A stretch of DNA of 64,000 bases from an uncultured Collinsella sp. (GCA_900544135.1 UQTU01000007.1:1-64000), one strand, 5' to 3'; shown: positions 52,410 to 61,974, counted from the first letter of the stretch. Made by a program: numbers and translations. Notes: generated by a model from the letters alone, not told the origin.

Positions 52410-54179
52410 ATGGACGCACACCGCTCACGGTCGCTGGGTATGGCGGCCCTGATCTTCATTTTAATTAACCTCACCGCCGCAGTTTTTCACGGCGCAGCTC
52501 CAGTGCGCGCCGATGACGTGACGACGCCGACGCCGATTGTGATTGATGAGACGACGGCGAAAGTTACGGTCGAGCTGTATACCGACGAGAACCGTAAAGT
52601 GCCTTTGGGTAATACTGCCGTGCTTTCGACCGACACGCTCTACGGTTCGTTTAGCGCGGACTTTAAGCCGAACCATACCCCGAGCTCGGCGCAAAACGTT
52701 GCGGAGTACTCTCTTCCGAGCAATGTTAAGTTATTGAAGGATGAAAGCGGGTTGCTCTATGACGGTTCGGGCAAAGAGGCTGGCACCTGGAAGTGCGAGA
52801 ATAATAAGCTGATCTTCACTTTTGACCAAAACTGGATTAATACGAATCCGTCCGATGTTCATGTTGGTGTTGATTTTTCATTCAAGCTGTCAAATGAGAA
52901 CGTTGGCTCCGGCGATACAACAAAAGTCGAATTTCCTGGAACGGCCGGAATTGACATTTCGACCAAAGACGGCGACGTTGCGGGAACGAAGGAGGGGAAG
53001 TTCTCTCAATCCGGCGGCGAAGGAAAAGTAACGTGGACTCTTAAGCTGGTGGTCGAGTCTTATGCTCACAATGTCCAGCTCACCGATGAGTTGGGTAGCA
53101 ATTTTACGTTTGTGTCTGAATCGTTTAAGTTGAACGGCAAGACGCTCGAGCAACAGCCAGGCATTAACGGGCAGGCCGCGACTCTTAATTTGGGGAACTT
53201 GTCCAAAGGGACTCATACGATTACCTATGATTCGGTTATGAACCCGAATGTTTCTGTGGACAACTATGTTTGGATTGATGAGCTCCCCGGTTCAAAAAAC
53301 AACGCCACCTGGACTTGGGGCCAAAACAAAGAAAACTCGAATAAATGTGAAGGTCAAGCAAATAAGTTTCGCTATGACATGATTAACAAGAGCGATGGCA
53401 CCGGAACGCCGTCCGATATCAAATGGATCGTTACACTCAACAACGGTGATATCAAAACCGACATGAATGGCTATACATTCACCGACACGCTGGACGACAA
53501 GCAGACGTATACGGGTAATTACATCGTTTATAGGGGACTCTACGGGGAAGACGAGATCGCTCGCAGCGATCTCGATAGCTCCACTGGTAAAACGTTTAGC
53601 TATAAGTTCTCAGGTCTATCTGACACAGATAAGTACAAGCCCTATCGCATTGTCTATCACACTCAAATGAAAGATCAGGACTCGTATGACACGGTGAGCA
53701 ATAGTGCGAATATCTCGCGTGACAATTCCGTTTCCGGCACGGACAGTGGCACGTTTACGCCGAAGCTGGTGGGGACGCAGATTGTAAAGAGGCTTTTGAA
53801 AGAACCTGATGCGGCGACAACAGGTCGGGCAACCTGGGAGCTTCGGATAGCGCTGGGCTCCATTGTTGATGCGATGAATCCGGAGACGGTTCGAGTGTTT
53901 GATACGTTCCAGACTGCTTGGAAGCAGAATATCGGCCCAGACGCCGACAGCTATTCCATTATGATCGGCAATGTCCCTTTGGAACGGGGAACCGATTGGT
54001 GGTTCGATGATTACAATGATTCAACGTCGTTTGCAACCAAGAAGAACTTCAACCTCACCATTCAGATAAACAACAAGGTAAGGGATGCGCTCAAAGATAA
54101 CCCAGATGCGGTGCTTACTTATATGACAAAATCCGACGCGCTTCCTGGCTGGTACTCCATTTTGCATCAGTGGAAGTAA
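52410..54179 (+). CDS. Pilus tip adhesin, N-terminal part (interrupted by frameshift)
   Basis: The 589-residue product has a signal peptide (MAALIFILINLTAAVFHGAA region, cleavage near VRADD) followed by adhesion-type beta domains. One resembles collagen-binding/fibrinogen-binding modules (VHVGVDFSFKLSNENVGSGD, KVTWTLKLVV). Repeated W-x-L-x-x-N-type isopeptide domains follow (SDIKWIVTLNNGD, RATWELRIALGS). The frame ends at GWYSILHQWK. Adding one T to the four-T run at 54160-54163 gives GWYSIFASVEVNGTK and continues into the next frame, making a 1235-residue protein. AGGGGA precedes the ATG. As sequenced, the product would be secreted but not anchored. Confidence 0.85.
   Translation: MDAHRSRSLGMAALIFILINLTAAVFHGAAPVRADDVTTPTPIVIDETTAKVTVELYTDENRKVPLGNTAVLSTDTLYGSFSADFKPNHTPSSAQNVAEYSLPSNVKLLKDESGLLYDGSGKEAGTWKCENNKLIFTFDQNWINTNPSDVHVGVDFSFKLSNENVGSGDTTKVEFPGTAGIDISTKDGDVAGTKEGKFSQSGGEGKVTWTLKLVVESYAHNVQLTDELGSNFTFVSESFKLNGKTLEQQPGINGQAATLNLGNLSKGTHTITYDSVMNPNVSVDNYVWIDELPGSKNNATWTWGQNKENSNKCEGQANKFRYDMINKSDGTGTPSDIKWIVTLNNGDIKTDMNGYTFTDTLDDKQTYTGNYIVYRGLYGEDEIARSDLDSSTGKTFSYKFSGLSDTDKYKPYRIVYHTQMKDQDSYDTVSNSANISRDNSVSGTDSGTFTPKLVGTQIVKRLLKEPDAATTGRATWELRIALGSIVDAMNPETVRVFDTFQTAWKQNIGPDADSYSIMIGNVPLERGTDWWFDDYNDSTSFATKKNFNLTIQINNKVRDALKDNPDAVLTYMTKSDALPGWYSILHQWK
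54158..54164 (+). other. Frameshift site in T run
   Basis: The sequence ccattttgc has four T (54160-54163). With five T the upstream and downstream frames join smoothly into family-like sequence. This is either a one-base deletion, a slippage switch or a sequencing error in a homopolymer. Confidence 0.8.
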
Positions 54180-56116
54180 ACGGTACTAAGTATTTCACGG
54201 ACTTTATCTATTACTACGTCGATGTGGACTCGACTCCTAAGGTTGAGAAGCCCTCTGCGAAAACCGCTGTTTCCTGGCGTGAGGATTTCGACTGGAGTAA
54301 GATCGATGGGTCTTCCGAAAAAGGTGCATGGATCGTTGAGTGGACGGTCTATGCGAATAGGGCCAAGACGCCGGGAGGGGAGCCTTACGGCGCTGGCAAG
54401 CTTAATAACCAGCCGCTGAACGTCGTTGACACGCTGCCGAGTGGTATGAGCTATGTGCCAGGGTCTGCCAAATACTCGCTGTTTCAGAATCCGTATGACC
54501 AGAAAGCAGGTAACGGTACCGCCCAGCGAGAGAAGACCGTCGCCGACAGCCTACCCCCTGCGAACGTCAGTGATGACAAAGGCACCGTTACCTTCTCCAT
54601 CCCCACGACGGCGCTCGGCAACTATGCTGGTTACGCTAAGCTTACGTATCAGACGGCGGTCAAGCGTGGTGAGCTCGATACCTCTAAGAACGAGGTGAAG
54701 TTCACCAACTTAGCCAGTGCCGAGTCGGGGAGCAAAACGTTCGACTCCGGTAGTGGGACCGTCACCATTAAGAACAACGTACTGCAAAAGACCGGCGACC
54801 AGGTCGCCAATAGCAACCGTATCAAGTACACCATCTTGGTTAACGAATCGGCAGTTAACCTTAAGAGCGACAGCGACTTCCTCGAGCTTGTCGATGTCAT
54901 GGATGCCAAGTGCACGCTGGTGACGGATTCGGTCAATGTGTCCCAATACGATGGGACAGGCTGGAAGTTGCTTGGCTCTGACAAATGCCCCGTTTCCGCT
55001 AGGACCATTGAAGATGAAAACGGCGCGGCGTGTACAAAGATGACGCTCCGCGTGCCCGATAAGGAATATCTCAAAGTTGAGTACGAGGTCATTCCTGCGG
55101 GTAACGAGGGAGAAACGGTTTCTCTGAGCAACAAAGCGTCGCTTACGGGTGTCTATGACGGTGATACGGTCCATTCAAAAGACTGGGCTATTAAAAAGGC
55201 ATCTGGTTTGGCTGGCGGTAGCGGTTACGGCGTAACGGTTACCAAGGTCGACGAGAGCGATGTCACAAAAAAGCTGCCCGGTGCTGAGTTCACGCTCTAC
55301 GAGGTTGATATGGACAAGGCATTAGAGTTCGGCCTCGATTCTGCGAAAACGCTGATTCGGAGTGATGAAACAGACGAAACGGGCACGGTAACGTTCGGCA
55401 CTCCTACGCAAAAGATGGAAGCCTACAAGTTGTATTGCCTTGAGGAGACCAAGGCGCCCGGCGGATACAATATTGCCCCTAAACCAGTGTGGATTCTGCT
55501 CAAAGGCAACAATGAGGACGACTATCAGAAGGCCCTTACTAAGGCGGAAGAGCTGAGGGCAAAGGGTGTCGACATTGACACCCCAACGGTGAGTACCGAC
55601 ATCACGGTCTATGATGCGCCCTATAGTGGTCAAGCTACAATTTCTGCCACCAAGATGCTCGAAGGCTCGACCTTGCAAGAAAGCCAGTTCGGGTTTGCGC
55701 TCAAGGACAAGAAGACCGGTAAGGTTCTCCAGACCATCAGGAACGGTGCGGATGGTGATATTAACTTTGTCTTGGATTACACCAAGACGGGGATCTATGA
55801 GTACGCCATCTCCGAGGTCATTCCCGCGGGCGCCGAGAACAACGTCAAGGACCACATCACCTACGACACGACCAAACATGAGGTTAAGGTTGTCGTGACT
55901 AATGGAGAAGGAAAGCTAAACACCGAGGTCACCTACGACAACGGCTCTACAACCCCACCGATCTTTACCAACAAGTACTCGACCACGCTTCCCGAGGCGG
56001 GCGGGGCTGGCTTGACTATGACGTATCTGGCTGGTGCATCGCTGCTGTGTTTTGCTGCGACGTGGATGCATGCTCGTCGCCATCGCGATCAAGGTCGAGG
56101 TGGTAGCCGTGAGTAG
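54170..56116 (+). CDS. Pilus tip adhesin, C-terminal part with LPEAG anchor
   Basis: This is the downstream frame of the interrupted adhesin; the GTG at 54170 is only a formal start with no good binding site. It contains further isopeptide domains and a Cna-B domain (LPGAEFTLYEVD to YCLEETKAPGGYN, an E-box). An FctA/Spy0128-like pilin domain follows (GQATISATKMLEGSTLQESQ through TYDTTKHEVKVVV). The sorting signal is LPEAG, then a membrane helix and a tail of Arg and His. The final Ala-Gly in place of Thr-Gly in the sorting motif is unusual. Its stop overlaps the next gene by eight bases. Confidence 0.85.
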   Translation: MEVNGTKYFTDFIYYYVDVDSTPKVEKPSAKTAVSWREDFDWSKIDGSSEKGAWIVEWTVYANRAKTPGGEPYGAGKLNNQPLNVVDTLPSGMSYVPGSAKYSLFQNPYDQKAGNGTAQREKTVADSLPPANVSDDKGTVTFSIPTTALGNYAGYAKLTYQTAVKRGELDTSKNEVKFTNLASAESGSKTFDSGSGTVTIKNNVLQKTGDQVANSNRIKYTILVNESAVNLKSDSDFLELVDVMDAKCTLVTDSVNVSQYDGTGWKLLGSDKCPVSARTIEDENGAACTKMTLRVPDKEYLKVEYEVIPAGNEGETVSLSNKASLTGVYDGDTVHSKDWAIKKASGLAGGSGYGVTVTKVDESDVTKKLPGAEFTLYEVDMDKALEFGLDSAKTLIRSDETDETGTVTFGTPTQKMEAYKLYCLEETKAPGGYNIAPKPVWILLKGNNEDDYQKALTKAEELRAKGVDIDTPTVSTDITVYDAPYSGQATISATKMLEGSTLQESQFGFALKDKKTGKVLQTIRNGADGDINFVLDYTKTGIYEYAISEVIPAGAENNVKDHITYDTTKHEVKVVVTNGEGKLNTEVTYDNGSTTPPIFTNKYSTTLPEAGGAGLTMTYLAGASLLCFAATWMHARRHRDQGRGGSRE

Positions 56117-57752
56117 GCTTAACCGCCGCTTGTTGGCTGCCGCGACGATAATCATGGTCGCTATTCTGTCTTTCGCGATTGCCCCTGGGGCGGCCCGTGC
56201 TGCCGACACCGGAGCCATTACGGTGGACGGTACGGTTGCGACGCGGTATGACGCGCACCAGCTCTTTTCGGCGGCCGTTGTCGACGATGACGATGTCGAC
56301 CAAAAGGTTGCAACCGATGTAATGTGGGCGAATGACACGGTTCGTCAAGCTGTGCTTCCGGTGCTTCATGACGCGGGGCTTGATAGCTCGGCCTCGACGG
56401 CGCAATCGGCAGCCGAATGGATGAATGCCGACGGACACATGACGACGGCGCTGATGGCAAAACTTGCCAGAGCAATTTGCAAAGTCGGCGTCCCTTCTGT
56501 GACCCTTAACGCGGGCACGGCGGCCGAGCTGCCCTGCGGCTACTGGCTCATCGTCGCCGACGACGACGCCATCGCCCAGAACGAGGCCGGCACCGCGCCG
56601 ATCATGGCCCTGGTCGGCGGCAGCGCCGTCGCCGTCAAGCCCAAGGCCGCGACGCCCAAGGTCGCCAAGCACGTGTTGGAGGACAGCGCCGCCGCATGGC
56701 AGAAGGCCGCCGACGCCACGGTCGCAGACGACCTGTACTGGCGCCTCTCTGCCACGGTCCCGGCGGGTCTTACCGCCTACGACGCCTACGCGGTGCAGTT
56801 CGTCGACACCATGAGCGCGGGGCTCGACCCCTCCAAGGTCGCCGCGAGCATGCACGTGTACGTGGTGGCAGGGGCGGACGGCGGCTTCGACGCCGTCGCA
56901 TGTGAGGGCGGCAACGCCAGCTCGACGCCGGCTAAAGGGTGGACGGACATTACTTCACAGTGCAGGGTCTCGGTCGAGGGCAATGCCTTCACCGTCCGCA
57001 CCGGCGACCTGGTCGCCGCGCTCGGCGGGGCCGACGCCTTCGCCGCGGGCGCCCGCGTGGTTACTATCTACAATGCGCCGTTGGGGGACAACTGCAATCG
57101 AGGCGCTATAAAGGGCAACCCCAACGAGGTCTACCTGCGCTACCCGCGCTCTCCCCTCGCCGACCAGTCCGGCGACGCCGGATTCACCCGCACGCCGAGT
57201 GACGATGCGTGCGCCTACACCTGGGGACTCAGTCTGATCAAGCGCTCAAGCTCGGACGATAAACCGCTCGCGGGCGCCAAGCTGCGCATCATCGATGACC
57301 GTGGGCGCATTCTAACGACTGACGGCTCGTGGTCGACAGATGCCGCCGCGCACGTCACCACGGGCGCGGACGGCCACGTGGAATTGACCGGTATGGACGC
57401 GGGTGTCTACACCGTCGAAGAGGTCGCGGCTCCCAAGGGATACGCCGCCTTTGAAGGCAAACGTACGGTGACGGTTACGGCCGAGGGCCTGGACGTTAAA
57501 CAGGTGACGGCCGCGAAGCCCAAGGTGACCGTGTCGGCCGAAAGCCCTCTGCGGGTTGATACCGCCGATGCCGGGACGGGTTCGATTGAGCTGTCGGTGC
57601 TCAACACCCCAAGCAAAGAAGCAAGTCGAGGCTTTATGCCCTCGACGGGAGATAGAGCGTTGGTGCTGGCGGCGGCTTTGGCTGCCATCGGAGTGGCGGC
57701 TATTGTTGTCGCGCTCGTCATCAAGCGGGGAGGAGGTCGCCGTGAAAAATAA
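56109..57752 (+). CDS. Minor (basal) pilin with MPSTG sorting signal
   Basis: The 547-residue product starts at GTG 56109 (MSRLNRRLLAAATIIMVAIL), with GAGGTGG five bases upstream, overlapping the adhesin stop. A signal peptide ends near AARAADTG. An N-terminal SpaH/FimP-like pilin region follows (GYWLIVADDDAIAQNEAGTA), then PKVAKHVLEDSAAAWQKAAD, an isopeptide-forming middle domain, and a Cna-B domain with GVYTVEEVAAPKGYA. The anchor reads MPSTG, membrane helix, KRGGGRREK. The middle of the gene (about 56520-57200) is markedly GC-richer than its ends, which suggests mosaic exchange. Small size and middle position suggest a minor or basal subunit. Confidence 0.88.
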   Translation: MSRLNRRLLAAATIIMVAILSFAIAPGAARAADTGAITVDGTVATRYDAHQLFSAAVVDDDDVDQKVATDVMWANDTVRQAVLPVLHDAGLDSSASTAQSAAEWMNADGHMTTALMAKLARAICKVGVPSVTLNAGTAAELPCGYWLIVADDDAIAQNEAGTAPIMALVGGSAVAVKPKAATPKVAKHVLEDSAAAWQKAADATVADDLYWRLSATVPAGLTAYDAYAVQFVDTMSAGLDPSKVAASMHVYVVAGADGGFDAVACEGGNASSTPAKGWTDITSQCRVSVEGNAFTVRTGDLVAALGGADAFAAGARVVTIYNAPLGDNCNRGAIKGNPNEVYLRYPRSPLADQSGDAGFTRTPSDDACAYTWGLSLIKRSSSDDKPLAGAKLRIIDDRGRILTTDGSWSTDAAAHVTTGADGHVELTGMDAGVYTVEEVAAPKGYAAFEGKRTVTVTAEGLDVKQVTAAKPKVTVSAESPLRVDTADAGTGSIELSVLNTPSKEASRGFMPSTGDRALVLAAALAAIGVAAIVVALVIKRGGGRREK

Positions 57753-57873
57753 TTGTCCCCCCCTTGCTCAATGGCGTACTGCCTCCGTAGCGAGTGACGT
57801 GCAGGCCTACCGACCTGATGATCATTGGTTTTGAAAAAGTTACTAGAGAACCCTCCAAGAAAGAGGACTAAAC

Positions 57874-59604
57874 ATGAAGACAACCAAGAACATCGCCCGC
57901 CTGGCAGTAACCGCCGGCCTCACAGCGGCGCTGAGCTTCGGCGGCGTCATGGCCCCGGTCGCGATGGCGTTCGCTGAGGATGCGGCTGCAACGGCCAATG
58001 GCTCGGTGACCGTTGCGAACGTTGAGGGCAACCATACCGAATTCGATGGCTATCAGATTTTTAAGGCTGATGTTGCGACAGTCGAAGGTAAGACGGTTGT
58101 GAGTAATATCACCTGGGCAAACGGTAGCGTGAAGGCGGCTGTCGAGGGTGTCATTAAGAATGAGGAGCCGACTTACAAGGGCAAGACCGCCCAGGACGCT
58201 GCGGACTGGATCACGAGTAAGGTGACGGGAACCAACGATGCATATTGCGTTGGCCCCGACAACATTGCTTATAAGATTGCCGCTGCTGTGGACGATCTTA
58301 CTGACAAAAAGACAACGAGTGCTGGTGTTGCCTCCGGTCTAGAGCACGGTTACTGGCTCTTTGTGACCGATGCCGGCACCATCGGAGACGGCGAGGCGGG
58401 CTCGTCTCCCATCTTCACTGTCGTGGGGAACACGCCTGTTAAAGTCACCGAGAAAACCGGAATCCCTACCGTCGAGAAGAAGATCGTGGGCGATGCCGAC
58501 GGCAAAGAGCATGACGCCGCCGACTCCCAGATCGGCCAGGACGTGACGTACAACCTCTACGGCACCGTCGCCGAGAACTTCGATAAGTACGATACGTATT
58601 TCTATCAGTTCTCCGACCAGATCTCCAAGGGCCTGACGCTGCAGTCGGGCGCTGAGGTCTATCTATACGATAGCGTGAGCGATGCAAAAGGCGATCTGAC
58701 CCACAAGACCGGTCGGAAAATTTCGAACAACTTTAAACAGAGTGCTGAAACAGTCGATAGTTCGACTGGTGCTAAGACGACAAAGTGGACCTGTGAAAAC
58801 CTGAAGGACGTCAGCGGAATCACTAAACAATCCTGTGTCGTCGTCTCCTATAAGGCGCGGATTAACACGGACGCTATTGTTGCCGGCACTGAAAGTAACG
58901 TTGCCGGCACTGAGGGTAACGACAACACCGTGATACTTAACTACTCCAACAATCCCATGAACAAGGATGGCAAGGGCCAGACTCCGCCTGACAAGGTCAA
59001 GGACTACACCTACGGTCTCAAAATCAACAAGGTCGACCTGGGCACCGAGGCGGCCCTCGACGGTGCCGAGTTCACCATCCAGGCCACCGGAGCGGACGAT
59101 GGTGCATCCACGAATTTGTACGTCCAGCAGGATGGCTCCCTTGGCAAAAACCCCTGGAAATTCAAGACCGCCAATGGCGGCATCATCAAAGTCGTCGGTC
59201 TCGACGCCGGTGTCTATACCGTCACGGAAACTTCTGCTCCCGACGGCTATACCACGGTCGAGCCTTTCACCTTCGAGATCAAGCCGACCATGAAGGCCGA
59301 TGATCCGGGTGCCGGTCTTACTCTGCTCGGAAGCACGCTTGATCCTAAGAACCAGAACGACAAGATTATCGCCGGCCTCACCGACGGAAATTCTGGCGAC
59401 AACAAGCTGACGGCGAAGTCTGACTCGGAGAAGGGCTCCGACGGCACCTTTAACATTACCGTCGGCAATACCAAACAGATTAACCTCCCGCTGACCGGTC
59501 TTAATGGCGTGACCTTTACTTGGATCGCTGGCGGCGCGGTGCTGTGCATTGGCGTGGCGCATCTCATCCGTAGCCGTAAGCGCGACGACGGCTCTGAGGA
59601 GTAG
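57874..59604 (+). CDS. Major pilin (fimbrial shaft) with LPLTG sorting signal
   Basis: This 576-residue protein has a signal peptide (MKTTKNIARLAVTAGLTAAL, cleavage near AFAED). The SpaA/SpaH N-domain contains GYQIFKADVATVEGKTVVSN and LEHGYWLFVTDAGTIGDGEA. VTEKTGIPTVEKKIV is in the place where the pilin-motif lysine is expected, though the classic YPK is missing. A middle isopeptide domain and a Cna-B domain with a full E-box (VYTVTETSAPDGYT) follow, then LPLTG, a membrane helix and RSRKRDDG. AGAGGA precedes the ATG. Placement last in the operon and similarity to the minor pilin support shaft identity. No class C sortase follows. Confidence 0.9.
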   Translation: MKTTKNIARLAVTAGLTAALSFGGVMAPVAMAFAEDAAATANGSVTVANVEGNHTEFDGYQIFKADVATVEGKTVVSNITWANGSVKAAVEGVIKNEEPTYKGKTAQDAADWITSKVTGTNDAYCVGPDNIAYKIAAAVDDLTDKKTTSAGVASGLEHGYWLFVTDAGTIGDGEAGSSPIFTVVGNTPVKVTEKTGIPTVEKKIVGDADGKEHDAADSQIGQDVTYNLYGTVAENFDKYDTYFYQFSDQISKGLTLQSGAEVYLYDSVSDAKGDLTHKTGRKISNNFKQSAETVDSSTGAKTTKWTCENLKDVSGITKQSCVVVSYKARINTDAIVAGTESNVAGTEGNDNTVILNYSNNPMNKDGKGQTPPDKVKDYTYGLKINKVDLGTEAALDGAEFTIQATGADDGASTNLYVQQDGSLGKNPWKFKTANGGIIKVVGLDAGVYTVTETSAPDGYTTVEPFTFEIKPTMKADDPGAGLTLLGSTLDPKNQNDKIIAGLTDGNSGDNKLTAKSDSEKGSDGTFNITVGNTKQINLPLTGLNGVTFTWIAGGAVLCIGVAHLIRSRKRDDGSEE

Positions 59605-59640
59605 CTGTTCGCCTCGGCTATCAACACGAGACATGAAAAA

Positions 59641-59677
59641 AGCGGGGCACCCGGTCGATGCGATCGGGTGCCCCGCT
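59641..59677 (+). terminator. Terminator of the pilus operon
   Basis: Perfect 13-base arms agcggggcacccg and cgggtgccccgct around an 11-base loop. An A run precedes it and a short T stretch follows, so it may also act on the minus strand. Confidence 0.85.
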
Positions 59678-59687
59678 ACGTTTGTGT

Positions 59688-59722
59688 ACCACCACAAAGG
59701 TGCCTGTCCCCTTTGTGGTGGT
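59688..59722. repeat. Short perfect palindromic element
   Basis: Thirteen-base arms accaccacaaagg and cctttgtggtggt enclose the loop tgcctgtcc. It overlaps the region just before the next minus-strand stop and has the look of a dispersed intergenic repeat. Confidence 0.6.
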
Positions 59723-59728
59723 TGTCGG

Positions 59729-60874
59729 CTAAGCGGTGGGGAGTTCCGGCGCATTAGCCGGCTGCTGCGGCTTGAGGTGGGCGTTGCGCCAGATGATTTG
59801 GATGACGTAGCCGAGTGTAAAGACGAAGGCCACGCCGCTGATGAAATCGCCTACGAGGGGGATTGCCGTAAGCGCACCCGCGGCGATGCCACCCACGGCT
59901 GCCATGGCGTAGCGGTTCTGGTTGTGTCCGAGCATGCGGACGATCGCGCACCCCGCAAAGGCACTCGACACCAGCGCGATGCCAATAACACCGCACAAGA
60001 GGGTTCCGGCAAGCGACAGACCAGCGATAGAGATAATCAACAGTAGGACGGCGGGGGCGATAGCAATCGTGCCCAGAAGACCGCTCATCCACAGGGGCAT
60101 GGGGCACTGGTGGAGCATACCGGCGGCGCTGGCAGTCGCACGCGGAAAGACGAGCTCGAGCAGCAGAGCGACAAAGCAGGTCGAGAGCGCCGCGGCGACG
60201 ATACCGCCGATGACATCGTTAACGGTGGAAGTGTCCTCGTTCTCGGTGCGGTCGATCTTGAGTGCGCCGACCTCGGCTCCCGCGGCGCGCTCGGGGTCCT
60301 CGGAGACGTGCGCGTTCACGGTGCCGGTGATGTGGGCGTTCTTGCCCAGGATGAGCTTGTCGGCCCAAACCTCGACATCGCCATCGACGGTGCCGTCGAT
60401 GGTTACCGTATCGCCCGCGAGCGCTGCCGACTTGGTGGAGCCTCGCAAGGCAACCGTCTCGCCTATCGCGTAGAAACAGTTGGCGGTGCTGTCGGAATTG
60501 AGAACGACATGCTGGCCAGCAACGGTCATGCTGCCATCAACCGTGGTCTTGGCAATGTCGATGGTGCGTGCCGCCAGACGGACGGCGCCGCCCACCGTGC
60601 AGTCGCGAATTGAGAGGGTGTCGCCCGCGGCGATGATATCGCGGTCGATGGAGACATCGTCCAGTTCGAGACTCTGACCGGCCCAATACAGGTCGCCCTC
60701 GACACCGGACGGATTAGAGTCGTTGTCGGTTGCAAGTACGTTGCCTGCCGTGTCCGTGCCGGCAAATGACGCCGTGGGAAGTGCGGTGAGCGCCAGCGCG
60801 ATGAGCGCGAATAGGATGGTGATGCGGCCCCACGCTTTACGGCGCTGGGTCGACGGGAATTGATTGCGGGACAT
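59729..60874 (-). CDS. Bactofilin-like polymer-forming membrane protein
   Basis: The 381-residue product starts at ATG 60874 with AAGGA six bases upstream. A signal peptide or membrane segment (ITILFALIALALTALPTASF) is followed by a beta-helical repeat region of the bactofilin/polymer-forming type (GDLYWAGQSLELDDVSIDRD, AVRLAARTIDIAKTTVDGSM, TIDGTVDGDVEVWADKLILG). About four membrane segments follow (DVIGGIVAAALSTCFVALLL onward). The layout suggests a membrane-tethered scaffold outside or at the membrane. The family name is by repeat pattern; the role is unknown. Confidence 0.78.
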   Translation of the reverse strand: MSRNQFPSTQRRKAWGRITILFALIALALTALPTASFAGTDTAGNVLATDNDSNPSGVEGDLYWAGQSLELDDVSIDRDIIAAGDTLSIRDCTVGGAVRLAARTIDIAKTTVDGSMTVAGQHVVLNSDSTANCFYAIGETVALRGSTKSAALAGDTVTIDGTVDGDVEVWADKLILGKNAHITGTVNAHVSEDPERAAGAEVGALKIDRTENEDTSTVNDVIGGIVAAALSTCFVALLLELVFPRATASAAGMLHQCPMPLWMSGLLGTIAIAPAVLLLIISIAGLSLAGTLLCGVIGIALVSSAFAGCAIVRMLGHNQNRYAMAAVGGIAAGALTAIPLVGDFISGVAFVFTLGYVIQIIWRNAHLKPQQPANAPELPTA

Positions 60875-60980
60875 AGTGAATCCTTCGTCAGATGCTCGAT
60901 ATGCACTTAACAGGGTACCCAACGCGCGGGCGCTCTAAAAGAACCTCTCGGTTGCATTTCGAAGGATGAGCCCGCGCTAC

Positions 60981-61670
60981 CTACTTTTTGCGATGCAAAA
61001 AGCGCGCGATGTCTTCTTCGGTGGGGCTTTTGATGTCAAAGCGCAGCGAGAGCCAGCGCAGACCCATGGTCACGACAACGCATACGATCAGCGCGGCAAC
61101 ATTGCTCATGAGGCCGCTCATGACGAGGGCTACATAGCTTGCCGATCCGGCGATGGCCGCGATGGCATAGAAGTTGGTGCGTTGGAAAATGCCCGGAACC
61201 ACGCCCATAAAGCCGTCGCGCAGCATGCCGCCGCCCACGGCGGTGAAAAAGCCCATCATGATGCACACGGCGGGTGCAAATCCGTAGACCAGCGCCTTGT
61301 CCGCGCCGGTGGCCGCATAGATGCCGACCGAGATGATGTCGAGCAGGGGAATGAGTTTTTCGGGCTTATCGACGATTGCCGGGAAGATATAGATGATGGC
61401 GGCTGTGGCGATGGAGAGCGGTAGTGCCATGGGCTGGTTGAGGATGTAGACGTTGCCGACCTGGAGCGTCATATCGCGCAAAAGACCGCCGCCCAGACCG
61501 CAGACCACCGCGAGCGCGACCGCGCCCACCAGGTCGAGCTTGTGCTCACGCGCAACCAACACGCCCGAGATTGAAGCCGCGACGACGGCGAACATTTCGA
61601 GCCAAAACGGGATGGCGACCATGGCATCCGTGGCGTGTGAGGTAACGGTCATAGCGGCGACGACGGGCAA
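60981..61670 (-). CDS. TRIC/UPF0126 family membrane channel protein
   Basis: This 229-residue protein has about seven membrane segments in two homologous halves. Each has the glycine-rich signature: VCGLGGGLLRDMTLQVG in the first and FTAVGGGMLRDGFMGVVP in the second. Bacterial TRIC-type proteins are trimeric cation channels; YadS/YicG-type relatives were also linked to glycine movement. TTG 61670 has AAGGA seven bases upstream and is the best start. A basic tail ends the protein. Confidence 0.92.
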   Translation of the reverse strand: MPVVAAMTVTSHATDAMVAIPFWLEMFAVVAASISGVLVAREHKLDLVGAVALAVVCGLGGGLLRDMTLQVGNVYILNQPMALPLSIATAAIIYIFPAIVDKPEKLIPLLDIISVGIYAATGADKALVYGFAPAVCIMMGFFTAVGGGMLRDGFMGVVPGIFQRTNFYAIAAIAGSASYVALVMSGLMSNVAALIVCVVVTMGLRWLSLRFDIKSPTEEDIARFLHRKK

Positions 61671-61800
61671 GATGGGGTCCTTCTGATTGCGAGTTTAGAC
61701 AATGCCCGTACATAGTACATGGTTGACGGGTCTGGCGACCCTATTGCTCGGTAAACGGTCGGGACTGGGCGCGGGCGTGGCGTTGCTGGAATGCCAAGGG

Positions 61801-61872
61801 TCCAAAACATGTACGTCAGCCTCCAAAAACGACATTTTTCGACATCTTTGGAGGCTGACGTACATGTTTGGA
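61801..61872. repeat. Palindromic element, left copy
   Basis: Arms 61805-61827 and 61847-61869 (cores acgtcagcctccaaa and tttggaggctgacgt) are perfect 23-base reverse complements around a 19-base loop containing cgacatttttcg. The same element, reverse-complemented, lies at 63003-63073 on the other side of the nuclease-like gene. Confidence 0.92.
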
Positions 61873-61974
61873 TTGAGCTCACAGCATGAGTGAGTTGATT
61901 TACTCACATCCGGTATATTTCCCCACTTCAACGGACATAAGAGTTGGATACCGGCTCAGAGCGAGAGGCCCTCA

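Noticed and set aside
54158..54172. Programmed -1 ribosomal frameshift in the tip adhesin
   Set aside because: The site does not fit an X-XXY-YYZ slippery heptamer in the upstream frame and no clear downstream pseudoknot is visible; a one-base T-run change explains it better.
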